A stretch of 64,000 nucleotides of DNA from Curvibacter microcysteis (GTDB lineage: Bacteria; Pseudomonadota; Gammaproteobacteria; Burkholderiales; Burkholderiaceae_C), in assembly GCF_028649455.1 (NCBI RefSeq), contig NZ_JAQSIO010000008.1, forward strand, positions 1 to 64,000. Direction: 5' to 3'. Each line of letters opens with the position of its first letter. The stretch's first letter is position 1. The translations under genes were made by a program, and so were the position numbers. Positions 1 through 9,752 of this stretch are shown piece after piece. Under the pieces are notes generated by a model. That model did not search any database, was not told where the DNA came from, and saw nothing but the letters and a program-made list of their open reading frames with translations.

Positions 1-71
1 ATGGCGAACTGAAGAACCCGGCCATCACCTTGTACACGTACAAGGACGGCAAGAAGGTGGCTCTGAACTGA
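1..71 (+). CDS. C-terminal end of an unidentified protein
   Basis: Only the last 22 codons of a plus-strand gene are inside the window. They begin with GEL at base 3, end in GKKVALN, and stop at TGA (69-71). The composition (Lys, Thr and Tyr, with strong G/C third positions) matches real coding sequence, and a rho-independent terminator follows 25 bases later. The fragment is too short to identify a family. It converges on the minus-strand binding-protein gene that ends at 161. Confidence 0.6.
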   Translation, partial: GELKNPAITLYTYKDGKKVALN

Positions 72-96
72 TCCTCAGTTCCTGAGCTTCCCACGC

Positions 97-123
97 AAAA
101 GGCCACCTTCGGGTGGCCTTTTT
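97..123 (+). terminator. rho-independent terminator
   Basis: A perfect 7-bp stem, GGCCACC with GGTGGCC, closes a TTCG tetraloop. It is preceded by four A and followed by TTTTT. It lies after the truncated plus-strand gene (stop at 71) and before the end of the converging gene (161), so it probably ends the plus-strand transcript and may work in both directions. Confidence 0.9.
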
Positions 124-160
124 GCTGGGCGCCCCCGCCTGGCGCGGGGGGCTGTGGACT

Positions 161-1222
161 TCAACGCTCGATGGTCTTGTTCCAGCGCGTGTTCCAGGCC
201 GGGCGGCTTTCGTTGATGGCGTCCCAGTCCAGGGTGACGGCGTTCTTCATGTAGCCGTTGATCATCTTGACCTGTTCCACGCCATCGCCCACCACCGGGG
301 CCTTGGGGTTGGTCGGGATCTGCGCGCCAAACTGCAGCACATTGGCCTGGGCCAGCGGCGACAGCAGGAACTGCGCGAGCTTCTGTGCCAGGTCTGGCTC
401 GCTGTTCTTGGCGATCACGCACTGCGCCACCATCAGCACCACCGAGCCTTCCTTGGGCTGGGCGTACTCGACCGGGATGCCCTTGGTCTTGAGCGCGGCC
501 ACGGCGGTGGGCGTGAGCGGGAACAGCGCGGCCTCGCCGGTCTGCACCATCTCAGAGATCTTGGCCGAGCTGGGGATGTACTCCAGCACATTGGGGCCGA
601 TGCTGCCGCCCCAGGCCTTGAAGCCGGGCTCCACATTCTTGTCGGTGCCGCCCTGGATGCGGTTGAACATCAGGAAGCCATGCAGGCCGAAGGTCGATGA
701 GGGCATGGACTGGAACACCACCTTGCCCTTGTACTTGGGGTCGGCCAGGTCCATCCAGGACGTGGGCGCGGCCCAGCCCTTTTCTGTGAACATTTTCTTG
801 TTGTAGGCCAGGCCTGTCATGCCCAGGCTGACGCCGGTGGCCATGTCGTTCTTCAGGCGGGCGGCGGGGTAGATGTCGTTGAGCACCGGGCTGGCTTGTT
901 GCTTTTCGCACAGGCCCATGCCGATGGCGCGGTACATGATGCCGTCGTCCAGGAACATCAGGTGCATCTGCGGCTTGTCCTTGTTGGCCTGCGCCTTGGC
1001 CAGGATGTCCGACGAGGTGCCGGGCACCACCACCACCTTGGCGCCGTGCAGCTTTTCAAAGGCCGGGAACACGTACTGGGTGTAGGCCTTCTCCATCGTG
1101 CCGCCGTTCATGCCGATGTAGATCGTCTTGGTCTGGGCTGTGGCGGCGCCGGCCGCGCAAAGCAGGCTGGTGGCAGCCAGCACCGCGCCGCAGCGCAACT
1201 GGAAGGTAGAGGTTTTTTTCAT
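161..1222 (-). CDS. ABC transporter substrate-binding protein, PotD/opine-type
   Basis: This 353-residue protein is the periplasmic binding protein of the importer encoded upstream in the same operon. Residues 1-29 form a signal peptide (basic MKK start, hydrophobic core, AATA cleavage region). The mature part follows the iron/spermidine/opine binding-protein fold (SBP_bac_6/PotD group), with early motifs YIGMNGGTMEKAY and FLDDGIMYRAIGMG. The start is supported by AGGAG five bases upstream. It is the last gene of the operon, 35 bases behind the FAD oxidase gene. PotD relatives bind polyamines, but members of this group linked to opine-type oxidases bind modified amino acids, so the ligand is open. 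Confidence 0.88.
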   Translation of the reverse strand: MKKTSTFQLRCGAVLAATSLLCAAGAATAQTKTIYIGMNGGTMEKAYTQYVFPAFEKLHGAKVVVVPGTSSDILAKAQANKDKPQMHLMFLDDGIMYRAIGMGLCEKQQASPVLNDIYPAARLKNDMATGVSLGMTGLAYNKKMFTEKGWAAPTSWMDLADPKYKGKVVFQSMPSSTFGLHGFLMFNRIQGGTDKNVEPGFKAWGGSIGPNVLEYIPSSAKISEMVQTGEAALFPLTPTAVAALKTKGIPVEYAQPKEGSVVLMVAQCVIAKNSEPDLAQKLAQFLLSPLAQANVLQFGAQIPTNPKAPVVGDGVEQVKMINGYMKNAVTLDWDAINESRPAWNTRWNKTIER

Positions 1223-1257
1223 GGGGACTCCTGGGTCAACGGGGGTGAAAAAAGCGC

Positions 1258-2412
1258 TCAGTCGGTGCTGGGCGGGGGGCTGAAACGGGCCATGTCAAAA
1301 GCATCGATGGGCGTGCTGCTGCGACCGTCGCAGGCCAGCTCGGCCAGCACCTCGCCGGCGGCGGGGCCAATCTGGAAGCCGGCGCCGGCAAAGCCAAACC
1401 CATGCAGCAGGCCGGGCACGCGGTGGCTGGGGCCCAGCACCGGTTGGCGGTCCGGCAGGTAGCCCTCGGTGCCGCTCCAGGTGCGGATGATGTGGGCCGA
1501 ACGCAGCGCGGGCAGCAGCTCGATGGCCTGCTGCATCAGGCTGCTCAGCGCCTCGCTGCTGCTGCGTGCGCGCAGCGGGTCCAGCGCCAAGCCGGAGCCG
1601 CCGCCCAGCACCAGGTTGCCGCGCAGCACTTGGCGGCCGTAGATGCCGCCACCCTCCACCCCCAGGCTCAGGGGCATGAAGAAGGGCAGGGGCTCGGTCA
1701 CGGCCATGGCCGGGTGGCCCGACACCATGGGCACGGGTTCGCCAAACTGCGCGGCCAGCGGGGCGGCCCAGGCGCCGGCGCAGTTGATCAGTTGGGCCGC
1801 GTGCACCCGCAGGCCGGCCTGGGTGTGGACCTCAAAGCCGGCGGCGCTGTGCTCGACCGCGCTGACGGCCTGGCGCTCCAGCACCTGGGCGCCGGCGCGG
1901 GCGGCGGCACGGGCAAAAGCGGGCGACACCAGGCGGGGGTTGGCCTGACCATCTTCGGGGCACAGCGAGCCGCCGATCGCGCGCTCACCCAGCCAGGGGC
2001 AGCGCGCGCGCAGGGCGGCGCGGTCCAGCAGCTGCAGGCCCAGGTCGAAGTCGCGGGTCAGTGCGCGGTACTGTTCGAGCGCGGCCAGGTCGGCCTCGCT
2101 GCGCGCCAATTTGAGGTGGCCGCTGCGTTGGTATTCGCCGTCGGTGCCCAGCAGCTCGGGCAAACGGCCCCAGATGGCGTGGGCACGCTGGGCCAGTGGC
2201 AGTTGGTTGAGCGGGCGGCCCTGGCGGCGCACACCGCCGTAGTTGACGCCGCTGGAGCGGGCGCCGCACAGGTCGCGCTCCAGCAGCACCACGCGCCGGC
2301 CCGCGCGGGCCAGGGCCAGGGCGGCCGAGCTGCCGACAATGCCGCCGCCGACGATGACCACGTCACAGTCCAGGCGCTGGCCGCTGGGCGAATTGGTGCT
2401 GGGTGCGTTCAT
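1258..2412 (-). CDS. FAD-dependent amine/imino-acid oxidoreductase, catalytic (beta-type) subunit
   Basis: A 384-residue DAO-family flavoprotein. The Rossmann motif GGGIVG lies at residues 22-27, inside DVVIVGGGIVGSSAALALA, and is followed by an acidic residue in LLERD. Near the C-terminus is the FAD-contact region HGFGFAGAGFQIGPAAGE. It overlaps the preceding gene by ATGA (2409-2412), which implies translational coupling. A DAO subunit with a partner pyridine-nucleotide-type flavoprotein and a small [2Fe-2S] protein is the architecture of D-hydroxyproline dehydrogenase, octopine/nopaline oxidase and HCN synthase (HcnABC). These all oxidise a C-N bond next to a carboxylate. The substrate here is not evident from sequence; a cyclic imino acid is my inference from the nearby ALDH7 gene. 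Confidence 0.9.
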   Translation of the reverse strand: MNAPSTNSPSGQRLDCDVVIVGGGIVGSSAALALARAGRRVVLLERDLCGARSSGVNYGGVRRQGRPLNQLPLAQRAHAIWGRLPELLGTDGEYQRSGHLKLARSEADLAALEQYRALTRDFDLGLQLLDRAALRARCPWLGERAIGGSLCPEDGQANPRLVSPAFARAAARAGAQVLERQAVSAVEHSAAGFEVHTQAGLRVHAAQLINCAGAWAAPLAAQFGEPVPMVSGHPAMAVTEPLPFFMPLSLGVEGGGIYGRQVLRGNLVLGGGSGLALDPLRARSSSEALSSLMQQAIELLPALRSAHIIRTWSGTEGYLPDRQPVLGPSHRVPGLLHGFGFAGAGFQIGPAAGEVLAELACDGRSSTPIDAFDMARFSPPPSTD

Positions 2413-3830
2413 GGGGCCTCCGGGGCAGCGGGCTCGCAGACCATGGCCAGGGGCAGCGGCTTGAGCGGCGCCTGGGCGCGCAGCCGGCCCACTTGGGCAA
2501 TGTCCTGGCCGCTGGCGTGGGCCAGGATTTCAGCGGCTGCGGCGCCGCACATGCGGCCCTGGCAGCGGCCCATGCCGACGCGGCTGAGGGCTTTCAGGCG
2601 GTTCATCTCGGGCGCACCGGCTTCACGCACCTGGCGGCGCAGTTCACCGGCGGTGATTTCTTCACATCGGCACACGACCAAATCGTCAGGCGCTTGCGCG
2701 GCCCAGTGCACGGGGAAGGGGAAGGCCCGCTCCAGTCCTTGGCGAAAGGGCTGCAGTCGGGCCAGACGCTGCTCCAGCGCCTGGGCGCGCTGGCCGTCCA
2801 CGGCCAGGCCCCGGTCCTGCAGCAAGGCCAGGGCGGCGCGTTCGCCGGCCCATTCGGCGGCGTCCGCGCCTTGGATCCCGGCGCCGTCACCAGCCAGGTA
2901 GACGCCGCCCACGCTGCTGCGTCCGGCGCTGTCGCGTTCGGGCACCTGGGCGCGGTTGAGGGCGTCAAAGTGAAAGCGGCAGTCCAGCAAATCAGCCAGT
3001 TGGCTTTCGGGGCGCAGCGCGTAGCCCAGGGCCACGGCGTCGCATTCGGTGTGCTGGGGGCGGCCCTGGCGGTCACGCCACTGCAGGCCCTGCACCTGGG
3101 TCAGACCCTGCACGCGCTCGGGCTGCACGCCCCAGTGCACGGGCACGCCGTGGGCGCGCAACCAGGCCAGGTAGTAGCTGCCCTTGGCCAGGGTGGCGGG
3201 TTGGCTCAGCAGGCCGGGTGTGCCGGCCAGTTTGTCGCGCCAGTGGGCGGTGTCCAGCACGGCGGCCACGCTCACGCCGTGGCCGCGCCCGGCCCGGGCG
3301 TACTGGTAAGCCACGAGGTAAAGCAGGGGGCCGGTGCCCATCAACACCACGCGCTGACCAATGGCGCAGCCTTGGGCTTTGAGCGCTACTTGGGCGCCGC
3401 CCAGGCTGTAGACGCCGGGCAGGGTCCAGCCCGGCAGGGGCAGGATGCGGTCGGTGGCGCCTGTGGCCACGATCACATCGCGCCAGGGCAGGCGCTGGCT
3501 GCGCGTTTGGTGCAACACGTCCAGCCAGCCCGGGCCGGCGTTCCAGACCAGGCGCTCGGGCCGGTAGTCGATGCGACTGAGGTTGTCGTCCAGGGCCGCG
3601 TGCACGGCTTGGGCGCGGCGGGCTTCAAAGCCATACAAGGCCTTGGCGCTGCGCGCAAAGCCCGTGGGGGGCTGGCGGTAAATCTGGCCACCGCCACGTG
3701 CGCCTTCGTCCAGCACGATGGGGCGCAGGCCGTGCGCGGCCAGGGTTTGTGCGGCGCGGATGCCGGCCGGGCCGGCGCCGACGATCACCGGAGGCAGCTC
3801 GGTTTCGGGGGGGAGGGTGGCGCGGCTCAT
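2409..3830 (-). CDS. FAD/NAD(P)-type oxidoreductase with BFD-like [2Fe-2S] domain, alpha-type subunit
   Basis: A 473-residue electron-transfer subunit of the same enzyme complex. The N-terminus has the dinucleotide-binding motif GAGPAG (residues 18-23). A second nucleotide-binding region follows (VVLMGTGPLL). The C-terminus has a Fer2_BFD-like Cys set, CRC in VVCRCEEIT and a pair in GRCQGRMCG, expected to hold [2Fe-2S]. The frame stays open upstream to 3953, but the ATG at 3830 is chosen because it overlaps the gamma gene by ATGA and the extra N-terminus is the antisense-like shadow of that gene. Relatives are OoxA/NoxA, HcnB and the D-hydroxyproline dehydrogenase alpha subunit. Confidence 0.9.
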   Translation of the reverse strand: MSRATLPPETELPPVIVGAGPAGIRAAQTLAAHGLRPIVLDEGARGGGQIYRQPPTGFARSAKALYGFEARRAQAVHAALDDNLSRIDYRPERLVWNAGPGWLDVLHQTRSQRLPWRDVIVATGATDRILPLPGWTLPGVYSLGGAQVALKAQGCAIGQRVVLMGTGPLLYLVAYQYARAGRGHGVSVAAVLDTAHWRDKLAGTPGLLSQPATLAKGSYYLAWLRAHGVPVHWGVQPERVQGLTQVQGLQWRDRQGRPQHTECDAVALGYALRPESQLADLLDCRFHFDALNRAQVPERDSAGRSSVGGVYLAGDGAGIQGADAAEWAGERAALALLQDRGLAVDGQRAQALEQRLARLQPFRQGLERAFPFPVHWAAQAPDDLVVCRCEEITAGELRRQVREAGAPEMNRLKALSRVGMGRCQGRMCGAAAAEILAHASGQDIAQVGRLRAQAPLKPLPLAMVCEPAAPEAP

Positions 3831-4150
3831 GTGGGTCCTTGCGGGCGGCGGGTCAGCACGCTCAAGCCTGGGCTGACCGGGGTGGCGCAGGCGCGCAGGC
3901 GCTGGCCGTCTTCGGTGCCCACCCAGCAGTCTTGGCAGGCGCCCATCAGGCAAAAGCCGGCGCGCGGCTCCAGGCTGAAGTCGCTCTGGCGCAGCACGGC
4001 GCCGTGGGTCAGCATGGCGGTCAGCACGGTGTCGCCCGCCAGCGCGGTGATGGCTTGGCCGTCGACGCGCATGGGCACGGGCTCGCGCGCCAGTTCAGTC
4101 ACGCGGTGCAACAGGCCGGGGCCGGTTTTCTTCAGGGCATGGGGGTTCAT
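3827..4150 (-). CDS. small [2Fe-2S] protein, gamma-type subunit of the oxidase complex
   Basis: A 107-residue Fer2_4-type ferredoxin. Cys67, Cys72, Cys75 and Cys88 form the pattern C-x4-C-x2-C-x12-C in CLMGACQDCW and RACAT, which would ligate one [2Fe-2S] cluster. It starts inside the stop of the permease gene (ATGA at 4147-4150) and its own stop overlaps the alpha subunit start, so all three oxidase genes are tightly coupled to the transporter genes. Known homologues (HcnA, gamma subunit of D-hydroxyproline dehydrogenase) pass electrons between the flavins and the acceptor. Confidence 0.9.
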   Translation of the reverse strand: MNPHALKKTGPGLLHRVTELAREPVPMRVDGQAITALAGDTVLTAMLTHGAVLRQSDFSLEPRAGFCLMGACQDCWVGTEDGQRLRACATPVSPGLSVLTRRPQGPT

Positions 4151-4965
4151 TTGCTGCCTCCGACCAAGACCTTGTCGAGTCCGTAGAGGCGGTCCAGCAC
4201 CAGCATGGCCAGCGCGGTCACGCCCACCATCAGGGCCGAGACGGCCGCCATCAGCGGGTCGATGGACTCGGTCGCGTACATGTACATGCGCACCGGCAGG
4301 GTCACGGTGGCGGGGGAGGTGACGAAGATCGACATGGTCACTTCGTCAAAACTGTTGATGAAGGCCAGCAACCAGCCGCCGCTGACGCCGGGCAGGATCA
4401 GGGGCACGGTGACGCGCCAGAAGGTGCGCGCCGGCGTCGCGCCCAGTGACAGCGCCGCTTGCTCGATGCTGCGGTCAAAACCCACCAGCGAGGCCACCAC
4501 CAGGCGCAGCGTGTAAGGCGTGACCACCAGGGCGTGGGCCAGCAGCAAGAAGCCAAAGCTGCCCGAGCCACCCACCAGGTTGGACAGGCGCAGCAAGGCC
4601 ACACCCAGCACCAGGTGGGGGATGATCAGCGGTGACAGGAACAGGCCGTTGAGCAGGTTGCGGCCGGCAAATTGGTAGCGCGTCAGCGCCATCGCAGCGG
4701 GCACGGCCAGCGCGGTGGACAGGGTGGCCGAGCCCAGGGCCAGCCACAGGCTGTTCCAGAAGGACTGCACAAAGTCCGGGTGCTCGAACACCGCCCGGAA
4801 CCAGCGCAGCGACAGGCTGTGCGTGGGCAGGGTCAGCGTGTTCTCGGGCGTGAAAGCGACCACGCAGACGATGAGCAGCGGGGCCAGCATGAAGCTGACC
4901 ACCAGCGCATTGAAGACCAGGGCGATGGGGCCGTTGCGGCCAGGGCTTTGGCTTGATTGGGACAT
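4147..4965 (-). CDS. ABC transporter permease, PotC-like
   Basis: A 272-residue inner-membrane permease with about six hydrophobic segments. The EAA loop reads EQAALSLGATPARTFWRV and docks the ATPase. It lies six bases after the sister permease gene and overlaps the [2Fe-2S] subunit gene by four bases. By family it belongs to the polyamine/opine ABC importer group (TC 3.A.1.11). It works with the permease at 4972-5820, the ATPase at 5817-6899 and the binding protein at 161-1222. Confidence 0.92.
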   Translation of the reverse strand: MSQSSQSPGRNGPIALVFNALVVSFMLAPLLIVCVVAFTPENTLTLPTHSLSLRWFRAVFEHPDFVQSFWNSLWLALGSATLSTALAVPAAMALTRYQFAGRNLLNGLFLSPLIIPHLVLGVALLRLSNLVGGSGSFGFLLLAHALVVTPYTLRLVVASLVGFDRSIEQAALSLGATPARTFWRVTVPLILPGVSGGWLLAFINSFDEVTMSIFVTSPATVTLPVRMYMYATESIDPLMAAVSALMVGVTALAMLVLDRLYGLDKVLVGGSK

Positions 4966-4971
4966 GGTGAT

Positions 4972-5816
4972 TCACCCCAGCGCTTTTTGGTAGCGCCGCT
5001 CCAGCAGGCGGTTGTAGCTCAGCATCACGATCAGGTTGGCCACCAGCAGGGTCAGGGCCACGGCCGCGCCCTGGGGCCAGTTGAGTTCGTGCAGGTACTC
5101 GTCGTAGACGATGGTGGCCACCATCTTCAGGCGGCGCCCACCCAGCAGGCCGGGAATGGCAAAAGAACTTGCGGCCAGGCCAAACACAATCAGGCTGCCC
5201 GACAAAATGCCTGGCAAGACCTGCGGCAGCACAATGCGCCGCGCGATCGTGAACGGCCCCGCGCGCAGCGAGGCCGCGGCCTGGGCCACGCTCGGGTCCA
5301 GCTTTTGCAGCGAGGTCCAGACCGGGATGATCATGAAGGGCAGCATCACATGCACCAAGGCGATCAGCACGGCGGCCTCGGTGTAGAGCAGCTTGACCCG
5401 GCCGATGCCCACGGCCATCAGCGCCTGGTTGATCAGGCCTTCGGGGCCCAGCAGCATGGACCAGCCAAAAGCCCGCACCACCACCGACACCAGCAGCGGG
5501 GCCAGCACCACCAGCAGCAAGATGGAACGCCATGGGCTGCCCATGCGGCTGAGCACATAGGCTTGCGGCGCGCCGATCAGCACGCAGATCAAGGTGGTCA
5601 GGCCCGCTGTCCAGAAGGTGCGCCAGAAGATGCCCAGGTAGTAGCTGTCGGTGAACACCGTGGCGTAGTGCGCCAGGGTGTAGGCCCCCTCTTTGACGCC
5701 CGTGGCGGGGTCAAACACATTGAAGGACAGCAAGGCGGTGAGCAGCAGCGGCGTCACCAGCAGGGTGGCAAACAGGCTCAACGCCGGGGCGCTGAGCAGC
5801 CAGGGCGTGCGCGCTG

Positions 5817-5820
<4 letters not shown>
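4972..5820 (-). CDS. ABC transporter permease, PotB-like
   Basis: A 282-residue inner-membrane permease. It has an N-terminal hydrophobic segment (SAPALSLFATLLVTPLLLT), several further spans and the EAA loop AQAAASLRAGPFTIARR. Its start overlaps the stop of the ATPase gene by ATGA (5817-5820). It pairs with the following PotC-like permease as the membrane channel of the importer. Confidence 0.92.
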
Positions 5821-6899
<1,079 letters not shown>

Positions 6900-6986
6900 C
6901 GTCTGAGCCTTTGGCAGCGGTTTCAAAAGAGGGTGAATGAAGAGGCCTGCTTTTTTTCACTCTATTGCAAAGGTCGGGCCAGAAAC

Positions 6987-7041
6987 AATGGTGAATTCCA
7001 TTAATCGGAAGGTTTATTTAAAATATTCCATTGAATGAAAT
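6987..7041. promoter_or_regulatory. two inverted repeats in the divergent promoter region
   Basis: The 183-base region between the ATPase start (6899) and the IclR start (7083) is AT-rich compared with its surroundings. It holds AATGG (6987-6991) and CCATT (6998-7002) six bases apart. It also holds ATTCCATT (7025-7032), one base, then AATGAAAT (7034-7041), which match in 7 of 8 pairs. Both repeats share the half-site ATTCCATT. They are good candidates for the operators through which the IclR protein controls itself and the operon. Confidence 0.5.
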
Positions 7042-7082
7042 CATTGGCGAGATAATCCCCCAAGAATTCCACCGAGGTGAAG

Positions 7083-7925
7083 ATGAGCACTCCAGAACCA
7101 GCCAGCGGCGGCGTGCCGCGCGTGTTTGCCGTGATCCGGGCCCTGAGCCGGGTGCCCCCCGAAGGTGCGCGCGTCACCCATCTGGCGCAAAGCGTGGGCC
7201 TGACCCAGGCCACCACGCACCGTTTGCTGCAGGCCCTGGTGGCCGAGGGCATGGTCGAGCAAGACGAGCGCAGCAAGCTGTACCGCCTGAGCGTCGACTT
7301 CTTCGCCCTGGCCGCGCAGGCGGGCAACACGGGAGGGCTGCGCGCGCTGTGCCGCCCGGCCTTGCTGCGCCTGTGTGCCAGCCTGGGGGACACCTTGTTC
7401 CTGCTGGTGCGCAGCGGCTTTGATGCGGTCTGCCTGGACCGGGCCGAGGGGCCGTTCCCGATCCGCTCTTTCACCGGCGACATCGGCGGGCGCGTGGCCC
7501 TGGGCGTGGGCCAGGGCGCGCTGGCCATCCTGGCCTTCCTGCCCGAGGACGAGCGCGAGGAGGTGATCCGTTTCAACCTGTCGCGGGTGCGCGAGTTCGG
7601 TGTCTATGACGAGGTTTACCTGCGCACCGAAATCGAGCGTGTGCGCCAGCTCGGCTACGCCGGGCGCAACACCGGGCTGTTGGACGGCATGGCGGGCGTG
7701 GCGGTGCCGGTGCTCAGCGCCGAGGGCCGGCCGGTGGCCGCGCTCAGCGTGGGCACCATTGCCGACCGCCTCAACCCCGAGCGCCTGCCCACCGTGGTGG
7801 CGCTCCTGCAACGCGAGGCGGCCCAGTTGGGGCCGCGCATCAACCCCTTTGATCCGGTGCTGCGCCGGCCCTCGCAAAGCCTGGCCGAGCCCTGGCCCGA
7901 GTCGGGGAGCGCTTCGGTCAGCTGA
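7083..7925 (+). CDS. IclR-family transcriptional regulator
   Basis: A 280-residue regulator. It has an N-terminal winged helix-turn-helix (residues about 8-65, with VTHLAQSVGLTQATTHRLLQALV) and a C-terminal IclR effector domain (for example RNTGLLDGMAGVAVPVL). ATG 7083 is preferred over the in-frame GTG at 7077 because GAGG at 7074-7077 sits at proper spacing. It is divergent from the transporter/oxidase operon and followed by the aldehyde dehydrogenase gene, so it probably responds to the imported substrate or an intermediate of its breakdown. Confidence 0.93.
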   Translation: MSTPEPASGGVPRVFAVIRALSRVPPEGARVTHLAQSVGLTQATTHRLLQALVAEGMVEQDERSKLYRLSVDFFALAAQAGNTGGLRALCRPALLRLCASLGDTLFLLVRSGFDAVCLDRAEGPFPIRSFTGDIGGRVALGVGQGALAILAFLPEDEREEVIRFNLSRVREFGVYDEVYLRTEIERVRQLGYAGRNTGLLDGMAGVAVPVLSAEGRPVAALSVGTIADRLNPERLPTVVALLQREAAQLGPRINPFDPVLRRPSQSLAEPWPESGSASVS

Positions 7926-7998
7926 TGCGGCGATCGCATCATGTGCGCCCGATCAATCGAATAGGCTGTGGGGACTTGATGCCGTCAAGGCATCAAGT
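7923..7998. promoter_or_regulatory. two perfect inverted repeats between iclR and the ALDH gene
   Basis: Two repeats lie in the 199-base gap. TGATGCG (7923-7929) and CGCATCA (7935-7941) sit on the IclR stop codon. ACTTGATGCC (7974-7983) and GGCATCAAGT (7989-7998) have a 5-base loop. Neither is followed by a T-run, so they may be operators or transcript hairpins rather than a classical terminator. Confidence 0.4.
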
Positions 7999-8124
7999 CT
8001 TGCCAAACATTCGATAGCCAAGGCCTGCGCCATCTTGGATAGTCGGCCGCAATCTCCGGGCCCTGGGCCTGGGGTGTTGACCTTCCGGGCCCCGCGCCCC
8101 GGGCTTTGCTGACCAGGACTTGCC

Positions 8125-9693
8125 ATGACTGCTTCCCTTGCTTCCCTCCCCGCTTCTTCATCCGCCACGCCGTCCAGCGTCACGGCCCAGGCCCACGCGC
8201 TGTTGCAGGCCTTGGGGGTGCCCCTGGACCAGGTGCAGGCCGAAGGCGGCTGGCCGGTTCGTTCGCCCTTGACGGGCGAGTTGCTGGGCCAGGTCGCGCT
8301 GCAGCCCGCCAGCGCCGTGACGGCGGTGGTGGACCAGGCACAGCGCGCCTTCTTGGCCTGGCGCGAGGTGCCGGCACCGCGCCGCGGCGAGTTGGTGCGC
8401 TTGTTGGGCGAAGAGCTGCGCGCGGCCAAGACCCAACTGGGCCAACTGGTCACGCTGGAGGTGGGCAAGAGCCCGTCCGAAGGCGAGGGCGAGGTGCAAG
8501 AGATGATCGACATCTGCGACTTTGCCGTCGGCCTGTCACGCCAATTGCATGGCCTGACCCTGGCCACCGAACGGGCTCAGCACCGCATGATGGAAACCTG
8601 GCACCCGCTGGGCGTTTGCGGCGTCATCTCGGCCTTCAACTTCCCGGTGGCCGTGTGGTCCTGGAACGCGGCGCTGGCGCTGGTCTGTGGCGACCCGGTG
8701 GTCTGGAAGCCGTCTGAGAAAACCCCGCTCACGGCCCTGGCCACGCACGCCATTGCGCAGCGCGCCCTGGCGCGTTTTGGCGATGCCCCCGAGGGTTTGC
8801 TGAGCCTCTTGATCGGCGAACGCGACACCGGCGCCGACTTGGTGGACGACCCGCGCGTGGCCTTGGTCTCGGCCACGGGCTCCACCGCCATGGGCCGGGC
8901 GGTGGCGCCCAAGCTGGCGGCGCGTTTTGCGCGTGCCTTGCTGGAGCTGGGCGGCAACAACGCCGCCATCGTGGCGCCCTCGGCCGACCTGGACCTGGCG
9001 CTGCGCGGCATCGCTTTTGCCGCCATGGGCACAGCCGGCCAGCGCTGCACCACGCTGCGCCGCCTGTTCGTGCATGAATCGATTTACGACACCCTGGTGC
9101 CGCGCCTGGTGCGCGCCTACGCCAGCGTGGGGGTGGGGGATCCGCGCGAGCCTGGCAATTTGGTTGGCCCGCTGATCGACGAGGCCGCTTGGCAGGCCAT
9201 GCAACAGGCGCTGGACGCGGCCCGCGCGGCTGGCGGCACGGTGCATGGTGGCGAGCGGGTGCTGACCGCCGCTGGCGCCGCCGCCTGCTACGCGCGTCCG
9301 GCGCTGGTGGAAATGCCCACCCACACCGGCCCGGTGCTGCACGAGACCTTTGCGCCCATCCTTTACGTGCTGCGCTACCAGACGCTGGACGAGGCGATCG
9401 CGCTGAACAACGCTGTGGGTGCGGGCTTGTCCTCGTCGATCTTCACGCTCAATCTGCGCGAGGCCGAGCGCTTTGTCTCCGCCACCGGCTCGGACTGTGG
9501 CATTGCCAATGTGAACATCGGCCCCAGCGGGGCTGAAATCGGCGGGGCTTTTGGCGGCGAGAAGGAAACCGGCGGTGGCCGCGAAGCCGGCTCAGACAGC
9601 TGGAAGGCCTACATGCGCCGCGCCACCAACACCATCAACTACTCCACCGAGCTGCCGCTGGCCCAGGGCGTCAAGTTCGACTTGGACGCCTGA
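8125..9693 (+). CDS. ALDH7-type aldehyde dehydrogenase (piperideine-6-carboxylate/aminoadipate-semialdehyde dehydrogenase-like)
   Basis: A 522-residue NAD(P)-dependent aldehyde dehydrogenase. The active-site Glu is residue 274 in LELGGNNAAIV, and the nucleophile Cys308 lies in AGQRCTTLRRLFVH. These two signatures are typical of the antiquitin/ALDH7 subgroup, whose best-known bacterial member (AmaB) oxidises delta-1-piperideine-6-carboxylate to 2-aminoadipate in lysine/pipecolate catabolism. AGGA lies six bases before the ATG. The position behind the IclR gene links it to the divergent amine oxidase and transporter. The exact aldehyde is inferred from family only. Confidence 0.9.
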   Translation: MTASLASLPASSSATPSSVTAQAHALLQALGVPLDQVQAEGGWPVRSPLTGELLGQVALQPASAVTAVVDQAQRAFLAWREVPAPRRGELVRLLGEELRAAKTQLGQLVTLEVGKSPSEGEGEVQEMIDICDFAVGLSRQLHGLTLATERAQHRMMETWHPLGVCGVISAFNFPVAVWSWNAALALVCGDPVVWKPSEKTPLTALATHAIAQRALARFGDAPEGLLSLLIGERDTGADLVDDPRVALVSATGSTAMGRAVAPKLAARFARALLELGGNNAAIVAPSADLDLALRGIAFAAMGTAGQRCTTLRRLFVHESIYDTLVPRLVRAYASVGVGDPREPGNLVGPLIDEAAWQAMQQALDAARAAGGTVHGGERVLTAAGAAACYARPALVEMPTHTGPVLHETFAPILYVLRYQTLDEAIALNNAVGAGLSSSIFTLNLREAERFVSATGSDCGIANVNIGPSGAEIGGAFGGEKETGGGREAGSDSWKAYMRRATNTINYSTELPLAQGVKFDLDA

Positions 9694-9705
9694 GGCTCCA
9701 GCGCT

Positions 9706-9748
9706 GGGCCCGCGAACCGCGAACACGCCTGGGGCGTGTTGCGGGCCC
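9706..9748. terminator. two-tier hairpin between convergent genes
   Basis: An outer stem GGGCCCGC (9706-9713) with GCGGGCCC (9741-9748) encloses an inner stem AACACGCC (9722-9729) with GGCGTGTT (9733-9740). The two are separated only by an 8-base bulge on the left. It lies between the convergent ALDH and mscS genes. There is no T-run, so a bidirectional terminator or transcript-end stabiliser is likely but not proven. Confidence 0.5.
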
Positions 9749-9752
9749 CCGT

